Below the pieces are notes generated by a model, which saw only the letters and a list, made by a program, of their open reading frames with translations, did no database searches and had not been told where the DNA came from. Positions 22,048-30,117 of a stretch of 31,420 bases of DNA are shown one piece after another. The translations under genes and the position numbers were made by a program. The stretch is from positions 1-31,420 of the forward strand of contig CAJUDS010000022.1 of assembly GCA_910585345.1 (NCBI GenBank). Direction: 5' to 3'. Position 1 is the first letter of the stretch. The number at the start of each line of letters is the position of its first letter. Source of the DNA: an uncultured Lachnospiraceae bacterium (GTDB lineage: Bacteria; Bacillota; Clostridia; Lachnospirales; Lachnospiraceae).

Positions 22048-22087
22048 GAAGTCTGTGTCGGGCCGGGTTTTGGCCGGCACAGACTTC
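22048..22087 (+). other. Intergenic hairpin between binding-protein and ATPase genes
   Basis: GAAGTCTGTG and CACAGACTTC pair perfectly over 10 bp, and a GC-rich inner part extends the stem by several pairs. No T-run follows. In sugar ABC operons such structures stabilise the upstream mRNA so that binding protein is made in excess over membrane parts; that role is inferred here. Confidence 0.6.
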
Positions 22088-22117
22088 TGATAAATAGCAG
22101 GGAGAAGGAGGCAACTT

Positions 22118-23599
22118 ATGGCGGAATATTTATTCCGGGCTGTTGATATACGAAAATATTTTGCCGGCGTAAAAGCATTGGACGGCGTTACCCTGGAAAT
22201 CAAGCCGGGGGAAATTCACTGCCTTGCGGGGGAAAATGGCTGTGGGAAGTCCACGCTGATCAAGATTATTTCCGGCGTATACCAGAGAGATTCCGGCACC
22301 ATAGAATTTGAGGGGAAAGAACTGCATAAAATTACACCGATCTCCGCAATTGAAAGTGGGATTCAGGTAATTTATCAGGATTTTTCTATTTTCCCAAACC
22401 TGAGTGTGATGGAAAATCTGGCGATTAACAGTCAGCTTGTAGCAAAAAAGAAACTGGTGAATTGGAAAGACATGAGAAAGATCGCCGAAGAGGCGGTGCA
22501 AAGAATCGGTTTCGAGGTGGATTTAGACGCTCGTCTGGGAGATCTTTCCGTAGCGGAAAAACAGATGGTAGCAATCTGTAGGGCGCTGATGTTTAATGCG
22601 AAACTGATTATTATGGATGAACCGACAACGGCTCTGACAAAGAAAGAAGTAAAGGCTCTTTTTGAAGTAATATTACAGTTGAAGGCGCAGAATATTTCAA
22701 TCCTCTTTGTAAGTCACAAACTGGACGAAGTCTTTGAAATATCAGAGCGTTTCACTGTATTCAGAAGCGGAAAACTGATCGCTTCCGGTAATACCGTTGA
22801 TCTGAACGATAAGAAATTTACTTATTACATGACGGGCAGAGAATTTGAAGAGAAAATATTTGAACCGAAAAATGTCAGTGAAAAACCGATATTGGAAGTG
22901 AAAAATCTATGTCTTGAGGGATATTACAGTAATATTGACTTTTCCGTAAAGGGCGGAGAAATTCTGGGGATTACAGGGCTTCTGGATTCGGGAAGGACGG
23001 AACTTGCGCTCTCGTTATTTGGGATGAAACCGGCAGACAGCGGGAAGATACTCATTCACGGGGAAGAGACGGAATTGAAAAGTCCGCAGGATGCGATTAA
23101 AAAGGGGGTCGGGTTTGTTCCGGAAGACCGTTTGAGTGAAGGATTGTTTTTATCCCAGAGCATCGGAGACAATATTATCATTTCAGAGATAGATAATCTG
23201 ACAAAAGGGAAACTGGTAGACAAAAAAAGAACGGAGGACGAGATAGACCGGTGGGTGAAGGAACTTTCCATTGCAACGCCGGATGCAAACAATGCGGCTT
23301 CCACGTTATCCGGCGGGAACCAGCAGCGAATCGTTCTTGCGAAATGGCTTGCCTGTCAACCGGAAATCTTAATTCTGAATGGTCCGACGGTAGGTGTGGA
23401 TATCGGTTCCAAACATGACATTCATGCTATTTTGCAGTCGCTGGCAGGAAAAGGTATGGCAGTTATCATTATTTCGGACGATTTACCGGAGATTTTGGAG
23501 AACTGTTCCAGAATTATGATATTGAAAGACGGAAGACTGTCCGGGGAATTTTCGGCTGCCGAGGCAACTGAAAAACTGATTCTGGACAAAATGATGTAG
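22118..23599 (+). CDS. Sugar ABC transporter ATPase with two ABC domains (RbsA/MglA type)
   Basis: A 493-residue energiser of a monosaccharide importer with two fused ABC domains. Domain 1 has Walker A GENGCGKS (38-45), signature LSVAEKQ (143-149) and Walker B MDEPTTALT with D167-E168. Domain 2 has the degenerate Walker A typical of the family (GLLDSGRTEL near 288) and signature LSGGNQQR from residue 397. Two such domains fit one core complex with two permease subunits, and two permease genes follow. AAGGAGG lies about 7 bases before ATG 22118. Confidence 0.95.
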   Translation: MAEYLFRAVDIRKYFAGVKALDGVTLEIKPGEIHCLAGENGCGKSTLIKIISGVYQRDSGTIEFEGKELHKITPISAIESGIQVIYQDFSIFPNLSVMENLAINSQLVAKKKLVNWKDMRKIAEEAVQRIGFEVDLDARLGDLSVAEKQMVAICRALMFNAKLIIMDEPTTALTKKEVKALFEVILQLKAQNISILFVSHKLDEVFEISERFTVFRSGKLIASGNTVDLNDKKFTYYMTGREFEEKIFEPKNVSEKPILEVKNLCLEGYYSNIDFSVKGGEILGITGLLDSGRTELALSLFGMKPADSGKILIHGEETELKSPQDAIKKGVGFVPEDRLSEGLFLSQSIGDNIIISEIDNLTKGKLVDKKRTEDEIDRWVKELSIATPDANNAASTLSGGNQQRIVLAKWLACQPEILILNGPTVGVDIGSKHDIHAILQSLAGKGMAVIIISDDLPEILENCSRIMILKDGRLSGEFSAAEATEKLILDKMM

Positions 23600-23611
23600 G
23601 AGGGTGGAAGG

Positions 23612-24637
23612 ATGCAATTAAAAATAAATAAGCTGTTAAAGCAGAATGAAACCTACATATTTTTGATTATCTTAGCTCTGTCATTTCTGATTCAGATACG
23701 GTCGGGACAATTTTATACTTCTAATAATATTGTGGATATCATGTCGGCAATGATCGTGCCGGGACTGTTTGCCATCGGAGAATTTCTGGTGATTCTTTCG
23801 GGCGGTATTGATGTGTCGTTTCCTGCGCTTGCGTCTCTGACGGCGTATGCTACGACAAAGATGTTTCTGGATATGGGCTATGAAGGCAGCGTATTTCTGC
23901 CGCTTATTGTGGCGGTTCTGATCGGTGTGGTTTTAGGCGCCATTAACGGATTTTTTGTAGGATATTTGAATCTTCCCGCCATGATCGTTACACTGGGTAC
24001 TTCCAGCGTGTTTAAAGGCTTTATGCAGGGAACGCTGGAATCAAAACAGTTGGCAGTGATTCCGACGGGGATGAAGGATTTCGGCACCGTTGCTGTCTAT
24101 ACGGCAACGAACGCGCAAAGCGGACTGTCTTCCAGGCTGCCAATTGCATTTTTGCTGTTTGTTGCAGTAATTCTCATTGCTTTCTTTGTACTGAAGTATA
24201 CGATGTTCGGCAGGGGCATTTACGCGATTGGCGGAAATGAATCAGCGGCCTATAATGCAGGTTTCCGCGTAAAATGGACAAAATTTTTGCTGTATGTATT
24301 TGCGGGGATCGTGGCAAGCATCGCAGGCATTATCAGAGTATGTATGATGCAGCAGTGTCATCCCACGAATATGCTGGGTATGGAGATGAATATTATCGCC
24401 GGTGTAGTGCTTGGCGGGACGGCTATCGTAGGTGGCAGGGGAACCATGACAGGTTGTATTCTGGGAACCTTGTTAATTGTACTGGTAGAAAATTCCATGA
24501 TTCTGATCGGTGTGCCGGTAGTCTGGAAAAATGTATTTGTAGGCCTGCTTATTGTAGTAGGAACAATTGTCAGTGCATATCAGTCATCCCATTCCGGCAT
24601 AGGCAAAGGGCATCATAAGAAAACGGAGGAGGCATAA
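23612..24637 (+). CDS. Sugar ABC transporter permease 1 (RbsC family)
   Basis: A 341-residue membrane protein with eight to ten hydrophobic helices. The family motif (GGIDVSFPALASLTAY, near residue 70) lies in the second to third helix, and GGNESAAYNAGFRVKWTKF is the cytoplasmic coupling helix that contacts the ATPase. AGGAGG lies 7 bases before ATG 23612. Its stop codon shares one base with the start of the second permease, so the two are coupled and probably form a heterodimeric channel, as in the Lsr AI-2 importer. Confidence 0.95.
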   Translation: MQLKINKLLKQNETYIFLIILALSFLIQIRSGQFYTSNNIVDIMSAMIVPGLFAIGEFLVILSGGIDVSFPALASLTAYATTKMFLDMGYEGSVFLPLIVAVLIGVVLGAINGFFVGYLNLPAMIVTLGTSSVFKGFMQGTLESKQLAVIPTGMKDFGTVAVYTATNAQSGLSSRLPIAFLLFVAVILIAFFVLKYTMFGRGIYAIGGNESAAYNAGFRVKWTKFLLYVFAGIVASIAGIIRVCMMQQCHPTNMLGMEMNIIAGVVLGGTAIVGGRGTMTGCILGTLLIVLVENSMILIGVPVVWKNVFVGLLIVVGTIVSAYQSSHSGIGKGHHKKTEEA

Positions 24638-25641
24638 TGGCAGAAAAGATAAAACGTTCCATGAAGCAGGATGTCCATATCTGGCGGCTTGTTGTGATTA
24701 TGCTGGTATGGTTTGTTTTTATAGGAATTACAAAAGGTTCTAAATTTTATTCCGTAGTAAACTTTCAGACCATGTTTGCGCAGTTCCCTGAATTTGGACT
24801 GATGTCTCTGGGGGTTATGGTTTGTATGATTACGGGTGGAATCGACCTGTCAACGGTAGGCGTCGCGAACGTTACTTCCATTACGATGGCACTCCTTATG
24901 AGAAGTCTTGGAAATGAAAATGGAGAGCTCGCGATTATCTGGATTCCGGTTGTGTTTTTACTGGCGATTATGATGGGCGGCATCGCAGGAGCTTTGAATG
25001 GTGTGTTGGTGGCAAAATGTAAAATACCGCCGATTCTGGCGACGCTGGGTACCAGTGAACTGCTAACGGGTATCGGAATTGTTTTGACGAATGGCAGTGC
25101 GATCAGTGATTTCCCGAAAACCTATGCGTTTATTGTAAATAACCGGGTGGCGGGTATTCCCGTACAGTTTTTGATTTTTGCGGTGGGAGCGGCTGCGGTA
25201 TGGTTTTTAATGAAAAAGACTACATATGGTAAAAAGATCATCCTTATGGGCAGCAGCCAGAATGTGGCAAAATACAGCGGTTTAAAAGTGGACTGGATAT
25301 TGGTCAAAACGTATTTGATCTCAGGGATATGTTCTGCTCTGGGCGGCATGATTATGCTGGCAAACTATAATTCTGCCAGAGCGGATTACGGTTCAAATTA
25401 CACGCTGCAGTGTATTATGATTGTAGTGCTTGGCGGTGTGAATCCCAATGGCGGAAAGGGAAAAATCAGTGGTGTTCTTCTTGCTATTTTCTTGGTTCGT
25501 GCGCTGGAAACAGGTATCAATCGTTTCCCACAGATCAGCAGTTACTATATTTCACTGGTCTGGGGCGCAGTGCTCCTGCTGGTTATGGTAATGAACTATT
25601 TTACGGATCATCATATTAGATTATTTGCGAAGAAAGGGTAA
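24637..25641 (+). CDS. Sugar ABC transporter permease 2 (RbsC family)
   Basis: A 334-residue relative of the preceding permease with the same topology. GGIDLSTVGVANVTS is the counterpart of its motif, and SSQNVAKYSGLKVDW is the coupling helix. The start overlaps the previous stop (TAATG). Two different permeases with one ATPase polypeptide and one binding protein is the layout of LsrCD and several pentose/polyol importers. The RpiB-type gene starts 6 bases after its stop. Confidence 0.95.
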   Translation: MAEKIKRSMKQDVHIWRLVVIMLVWFVFIGITKGSKFYSVVNFQTMFAQFPEFGLMSLGVMVCMITGGIDLSTVGVANVTSITMALLMRSLGNENGELAIIWIPVVFLLAIMMGGIAGALNGVLVAKCKIPPILATLGTSELLTGIGIVLTNGSAISDFPKTYAFIVNNRVAGIPVQFLIFAVGAAAVWFLMKKTTYGKKIILMGSSQNVAKYSGLKVDWILVKTYLISGICSALGGMIMLANYNSARADYGSNYTLQCIMIVVLGGVNPNGGKGKISGVLLAIFLVRALETGINRFPQISSYYISLVWGAVLLLVMVMNYFTDHHIRLFAKKG

Positions 25642-25646
25642 AAAGA

Positions 25647-26222
25647 ATGAAAACAATAAAAGACAAACAGATACTGGTAGGGGCTGATTTTGCAGGCTAT
25701 CCTTTAAAAGAGGCGGTTGTGGCACATTTGAAGAAAAAGGGCTGGACGGTGACGGATGTTGGTGTGCAGGCGGACAGTGATGAAAATGACACGGATCTGA
25801 TGTTTCACCGCATCGGCCTGCGAGTGGGCAGCATGATCACCGAAGGAGAGTTTGAGAGAGCGCTGATTTTTTGCGGCACAGGTATGGGAATCCATATTGC
25901 GGCATCAAAATGTCCGGGCGTGCATGCCGGGGTAGTGGAGAGTGTTCCTGCGGCGCTGCGGGCGATTACAGGCAATGGTGTGAACGTGCTTGCTATGGGA
26001 GCATTTTATGTGGCGCCACAGATGGGTAAGGATATTGCGGATGCGTATCTGACACATAATCTGGGAGATACCTATGAATGGTGGCCGAATTTCTATGAGT
26101 TCCATAAACTGGCCGTCGATGAACTGAATGCGTTTGATTATGAAACGTATAAGGCGAACGGTTTTAAAGTGGAACATTTGGGAGATTATCCGCTGGAATT
26201 GATGGATAATCCAAATATATAA
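25647..26222 (+). CDS. Divergent RpiB/LacAB-family sugar-phosphate isomerase
   Basis: A 191-residue RpiB-fold protein, about 40 residues longer than E. coli RpiB because of a C-terminal extension (from about residue 150). The loop IFCGTGMGIHIAA with catalytic-type C76 is intact. The GADFAGYPLKE motif has Phe15 where family members have His (CDHAG/SDHAG), and the histidine of the QHND segment is replaced by TGNG, so the usual ring-opening histidine is missing. It may isomerise an open-chain or unusual sugar (phosphate). No sugar kinase is present in the operon, so the phosphate would have to be added elsewhere or is not needed. The AAAG-type ribosome binding site is weak. Confidence 0.88.
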   Translation: MKTIKDKQILVGADFAGYPLKEAVVAHLKKKGWTVTDVGVQADSDENDTDLMFHRIGLRVGSMITEGEFERALIFCGTGMGIHIAASKCPGVHAGVVESVPAALRAITGNGVNVLAMGAFYVAPQMGKDIADAYLTHNLGDTYEWWPNFYEFHKLAVDELNAFDYETYKANGFKVEHLGDYPLELMDNPNI

Positions 26223-26263
26223 TTTCCTATGCGTAGTGAGGGTAAATGAAAGGTTAAAATATC

Positions 26264-27010
26264 ATGGCAAAAAAAGTATTATTTGCAGGAGAATCCTGGA
26301 CGGCAACAGTAACGGAGGTAAAAGGATTTAACGCTTTTTCCGCATCCAAATATGAGACGGGTCTGGGCTGGATTGACAAGGCGGTTGAAAAAGCGGGATA
26401 TGAGTTTGTTTATATGCCAAGTCATGTGGCTGCGGAGAAATTTCCCTATACGATGGAGGAACTGAAAGAATATGCCTGCGTTGTGTTGTCTGATATCGGC
26501 GCGGACACGCTTCTGATACCGACGGAGACGTTTACGATGGGAAAGAGATTTCCCAACCGCTGTCAGCTCCTGAAAGAGTATGTGCTTCAGGGCGGCGGTT
26601 TACTGATGATCGGCGGTTATATGACGTTTAACGGCATTGGGGGACAGGGGAAATGGTGGGCGACGCCTGTACAGGATGTTTTACCGGTGCAACTGCTTAC
26701 CAGCGATGACAGAATGGAGCACTGCGAGGGCGTTTGCGCAGAGATCGTGAATGCCGGACATTCTGTTTTAGCCGGGATACAGGGAGCGTGGCCGCCTTTA
26801 TTAGGATATAATAAAAGTATTCTGAAGGAAGGCGCGGAGCTTGTGGCAACGCTTTGCGGAGATCCGTTTATTGCTTTCGGGAACTATGGAAAGGGTAGAA
26901 CCGGTGTCTTTTCCAGTGACTGTTCTCCGCACTGGGCGCCGGAAGAATTTTGTAACTGGGAAGGTTATGATCTGCTATTCAAAAATATCATAGATTATAT
27001 CGTTAAATAG
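26264..27010 (+). CDS. GATase1-like (ThuA-related) protein without nucleophile
   Basis: A 248-residue alpha/beta protein of the putative glutamine-amidotransferase-like family (DUF1355 type). Landmarks are MAKKVLFAGESWT, the strand VVLSDIGADTLLIP, LLKEYVLQGGGLLMIGGYM and YGKGRTGVFSSDCSPHWAPEEF near the C-terminus. Where true amidotransferases have Cys at the nucleophile elbow, the sequence is GGYM (M120), so no glutaminase activity is expected. Some ThuA-like relatives act in sugar catabolism. Being last in a sugar import operon just before a strong terminator supports a catabolic or sugar-binding role; the exact reaction is unknown. Confidence 0.8.
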   Translation: MAKKVLFAGESWTATVTEVKGFNAFSASKYETGLGWIDKAVEKAGYEFVYMPSHVAAEKFPYTMEELKEYACVVLSDIGADTLLIPTETFTMGKRFPNRCQLLKEYVLQGGGLLMIGGYMTFNGIGGQGKWWATPVQDVLPVQLLTSDDRMEHCEGVCAEIVNAGHSVLAGIQGAWPPLLGYNKSILKEGAELVATLCGDPFIAFGNYGKGRTGVFSSDCSPHWAPEEFCNWEGYDLLFKNIIDYIVK

Positions 27011-27024
27011 GCTGCATGTGAAAG

Positions 27025-27070
27025 AAAGAGCAGATACCGAAAGGCTGGGCGGGTATCTGCTCTTTTGTTA
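27025..27070 (+). terminator. Intrinsic terminator ending the ABC/isomerase operon
   Basis: AAAGAGCAGATACC and GGTATCTGCTCTTT form a perfect 14-bp stem around a 13-base loop, followed by TTTG. It starts 15 bases after the GATase-like stop codon. A short open frame from 27018 runs across it and is not a gene. Confidence 0.85.
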
Positions 27071-27364
27071 TCAAAATAAACCGTATTATCGGATGCTGGT
27101 GAAATTGTTGACCAGCAGACTGGAAAAGAAAAAGAACAAAAGTTCGATTTTCATCTGTACAAATGAAAGAACTTGTGGTAGGCTGATTAAGGATGCTGCA
27201 TCATTTCGTATTATTTGGTGTTGATTGCACCATATTTTATGGATAAGATAAAGACTTTTGGGAGAAATAACACTTACATAATATAGTACAAAATAGCAGA
27301 GATAATGGCATTTGAGAAGAAATATTGGAAACGGAAATTGAAGCAGGCAAGGAGGCAGTCAAAC
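27071..27364. other. Gene-free gap at the shift to A/T-rich sequence
   Basis: No supported gene. Base composition changes here from the balanced operon sequence to clearly A/T-rich sequence that continues to about 30100. A possible promoter for the nuclease gene is TTGATT (27221-27226), 17 bases, TAAGAT (27244-27249). A second A/T-rich stretch with TATAGT at 27282 is another candidate. An in-frame ATG at 27305 would lengthen the nuclease by 20 residues but has no ribosome binding site. Confidence 0.45.
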
Positions 27365-28471
27365 ATGGACCATAGTCGAAAAACAGAGATATTGACTAAC
27401 GAGGATGCAGCTATCGAAAGGCTATGTGTTGAAACAGTAGCTTTGGTGAAGTATGCAAGAAATATTGCTGTTCAACAAGTAAATATGATTCAATTGCTTA
27501 CTTATTATGCTATTGGAAAATGGATTATAGAAGTGCAGCAAAAAGGCGAAACAAGAGCAAGATATGGCAGTCAAGTTATTAAAAGACTGTCTGAAGAAAT
27601 GAAAAAGAATTTTGACAGAGGATTTTCAGAGGATAGTTTGAAAAATGTGCGGAAGTTTTATTTGACCTATAAGGATAGAATTGACGAAACAGTGTTCAAT
27701 CTCTTTGCTGTTGAAAAAAGTGAAACAGTGTTTAGCCTTTTTAAAGAGAAAACGCCATTCATAGTATCATGGTCACATTACTTGCAATTAATGCGAATAG
27801 AAAATGAAGATGAAAGAAGTTTCTATGAAATTGAATCAGCAAAATCAGGATGGAGTGTACGTACTCTGCAAAGGCAATATAATTCCAGTCTTTATGAAAG
27901 GCTGGCACTTAGTCGAGATAAAGAGGCTGTTTTACAGTTGGCAAAGAAAGGTAACATTATTGCAAAACCGGAAGATATTGTGAAACAGCCAACCGTATTA
28001 GAATTTTTAGGAATGGAAGAAAAGACGAAATATTCAGAAACAGATCTGGAAACAGCAATTATTGATAAATTGCAGAAATTTTTGTTAGAAATGGGAAAAG
28101 GATATCTATTTGAATCCAGGCAAAAACGATTTACCTTTCATGAAGATAATTATTATGTGGATTTGGTTTTCTATAATCGTCTTCTTCGGTGCTATGTGCT
28201 GATTGACTTAAAAGTAGATAAACTGACACATCAGGATATTGGTCAGATGCAGATGTATGTAAACTATTATGATCGTTATGAGAAATTAGAAGATGAAAAT
28301 CCAACGATTGGCATTCTGTTATGTAAAGAAAATAATGATGCCTTGGTGGAGATTACACTCCCACAAAATGCCAATATTTATGCTTCCGAGTATAAGCTAT
28401 ATTTGCCGGATAAAAAAGTGTTACAAGACAAGTTACGACAGTGGATAGAAGAGGCTGATGTAGAGTTGTAA
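27365..28471 (+). CDS. DUF1016/YhcG-family PD-(D/E)XK nuclease
   Basis: A 368-residue two-domain protein. The N-terminal domain (LVKYARNIAVQQVNMIQLLT, then YAIGKWIIE, to about residue 150) is the YhcG_N-type DNA-binding helical region. The C-terminal DUF1016 domain is a PD-(D/E)XK nuclease fold, with D266 in YYVDLVFYN, D281-L-K283 in LIDLKVDKL and the following GQMQMYVNYY Gln motif. Spacing and order fit an active endonuclease. AAGGAGG lies 9 bases before ATG 27365. Members are scattered on mobile elements and defence islands, often beside restriction genes, but their function is not settled. The 42-base gap to the ATPase gene implies co-expression. Base composition is unlike the operons to the left, consistent with transfer. 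Confidence 0.9.
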   Translation: MDHSRKTEILTNEDAAIERLCVETVALVKYARNIAVQQVNMIQLLTYYAIGKWIIEVQQKGETRARYGSQVIKRLSEEMKKNFDRGFSEDSLKNVRKFYLTYKDRIDETVFNLFAVEKSETVFSLFKEKTPFIVSWSHYLQLMRIENEDERSFYEIESAKSGWSVRTLQRQYNSSLYERLALSRDKEAVLQLAKKGNIIAKPEDIVKQPTVLEFLGMEEKTKYSETDLETAIIDKLQKFLLEMGKGYLFESRQKRFTFHEDNYYVDLVFYNRLLRCYVLIDLKVDKLTHQDIGQMQMYVNYYDRYEKLEDENPTIGILLCKENNDALVEITLPQNANIYASEYKLYLPDKKVLQDKLRQWIEEADVEL

Positions 28472-28513
28472 AAACTTTTATAGGTTTATCGTTAAAGAAA
28501 TGGAAGGCTTATT

Positions 28514-29962
28514 ATGTACGAAAATAAGAAAGAATTATTATCAAAATTAGAATTTGGAAGTGTAGATTCCGAGTCAGAATCAAATTTAGATAGAAAATTT
28601 ATAAAAACTAAAGATTTTGAACAATTTATTAATCCACAGAAATCTTTGGTTTTAGGGGCAAAAGGTTCTGGGAAAAGTGCCTTATTTCAGATGTTTTCTA
28701 AGTATGAAGAAATAGCAAAGAAACTTGCAGGAATTGATAGAAAAATAATTATAGTAACAGGAACGGGTTTCAATGATTTGAAGGAATTACAAACAGATGA
28801 TTTTAGAAAGTTATTAAGGAACGAGGAGGCTGATTTTAATAAAATATGGGAACTTTATATTGCGGTGAAAATAGCAATTAAAATGGGAAAGGAAGGATAT
28901 TATTGTGGAGAAAATTTAGTTGAATTTTATAGGAATGTAGGTATTATGGAGGATTTCAGGATTTTAAATATCTTGAAACAATTATGGAGTGTGGTTGTAG
29001 GGACTCCAATACAAGGCATAGATATTGATATAAAAGGGGTAAAAATTAAAATTGGTGGAAAATATAGTATTGATACACAAGATATATTGGGTGATATTAA
29101 TGATGTTTTAGAGCAGGAGAGCTTAGATTGTTGGATTTTATTTGATAAGATTGACGAGTTGTTTTCTGACGATTATGGAAAGAGAAAGAGTTGTATAGAA
29201 AGTCTTTTCAGAACGTATTTAAGTTTCGTTAACAGATTTCCACGAATAAAATTTAAAATATTTTTAAGGAATGATATTTGGTCTACTCTAGAATTTGTGA
29301 ATAAAAGTCATTTGTCGGATAAAAGTGTAATACTTTCATGGGATAAAAAAGATTTGTTGATTATGTTAATGCGTCGATGTTTAAATAATGAAATAGTGGA
29401 AGAATATGTAGCAAACGAGATAGGGTTGGAAAAGGAGGAGTTATTATTGTCTCCAAATTTGGAAGAGGCTTTTTATACGATATTTGCTCGTCAGGTGTAT
29501 AAGGGAAAAAAAGAAGCAAATATGATTGATTGGCTGTTACAACGAATAACAGATGGGTTAGGGGGAAAATATCCGAGAGAATTTATCAATTTTGCCAATT
29601 ATTCCAAAGAAGCACAAGAAGAAATGGAGAATTTTGAAGAAAATTGTTTGATTTCCGGCATGGCAGTGAAAAAGGCTTTTACGAAAGTGTCTGAAGTTAA
29701 ATGCAATACATATTTAAGCGAGTTTCCGAAATTAAGAAAACATTTTGATAGGTTTAGGGGAAAAGATACAGCTCGATATAGTAGAGAAGAAATATTCGTA
29801 CTTATGGAAGGGCTGGAGCCTAAAGGGGATGATATGCTTCAAGAACTTTACGAAACAGGAATGCTGGAAGCAAAAAGGGGTAAAGCATTTGCAGATAATT
29901 TATTTGAAATTCCTAAATTATATAGAATTGGTTTAGGTTTAGTGCTAAGAGGAAGACCATAA
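28514..29962 (+). CDS. P-loop ATPase, resembling Sll1717-type defence/STAND-like ATPases
   Basis: A 482-residue P-loop NTPase without membrane segments. Walker A is GAKGSGKS (48-55). Walker B is WILFDKIDEL, with D211, D214 and E215. A helical region and a possible winged-helix end (TARYSREEIFVLMEGLEP, about 415-475) follow. The N-terminal NLDRKFIKTKDFEQFI segment before the P-loop is typical of the Sll1717-type family of P-loop ATPases known mostly from genome annotation and often found with defence genes. No effector domain is fused to it; the upstream nuclease could supply it. GGAAGG lies 7 bases before ATG 28514. Very A/T-rich codon use. Family name is from memory of domain patterns and is moderately sure. 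Confidence 0.75.
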   Translation: MYENKKELLSKLEFGSVDSESESNLDRKFIKTKDFEQFINPQKSLVLGAKGSGKSALFQMFSKYEEIAKKLAGIDRKIIIVTGTGFNDLKELQTDDFRKLLRNEEADFNKIWELYIAVKIAIKMGKEGYYCGENLVEFYRNVGIMEDFRILNILKQLWSVVVGTPIQGIDIDIKGVKIKIGGKYSIDTQDILGDINDVLEQESLDCWILFDKIDELFSDDYGKRKSCIESLFRTYLSFVNRFPRIKFKIFLRNDIWSTLEFVNKSHLSDKSVILSWDKKDLLIMLMRRCLNNEIVEEYVANEIGLEKEELLLSPNLEEAFYTIFARQVYKGKKEANMIDWLLQRITDGLGGKYPREFINFANYSKEAQEEMENFEENCLISGMAVKKAFTKVSEVKCNTYLSEFPKLRKHFDRFRGKDTARYSREEIFVLMEGLEPKGDDMLQELYETGMLEAKRGKAFADNLFEIPKLYRIGLGLVLRGRP

Positions 29963-30021
29963 TTATCGAAAGACTAACTATTAAAAGTCAAGTACTAAAA
30001 TGAAATTTTTTGAATGAATTG

Positions 30022-30037
30022 CTGAAAAGCATTTCAG
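30022..30037 (+). other. Small hairpin after the ATPase gene
   Basis: CTGAAA and TTTCAG pair as a 6-bp stem with a 4-base loop, 60 bases after the ATPase stop. There is no real U-run. It could be a weak terminator of the nuclease/ATPase transcript or chance. Confidence 0.25.
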
Positions 30038-30070
30038 ATATATTTGAACCTTGAAAACTGCATGACAAAC

Positions 30071-30092
30071 AGAGTGTTATTATCGGCACTCT
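30071..30092 (-). terminator. Possible weak terminator of the IS110 transposase transcript
   Basis: AGAGTG and CACTCT form a 6-bp stem with a 10-base loop, 26 bases past the transposase stop codon in its reading direction, followed by GTTTG on the minus strand. It may equally be part of the element's end. Low confidence. Confidence 0.3.
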
Positions 30093-30117
30093 AAAGGGAG
30101 ATATTTATAGAAAAAAG

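Noticed and set aside
27018..27224. Short rightward open frame (68 codons) after the GATase-like gene
   Set aside because: It runs straight through a 14-bp-stem terminator, has no ribosome binding site and resembles no protein.
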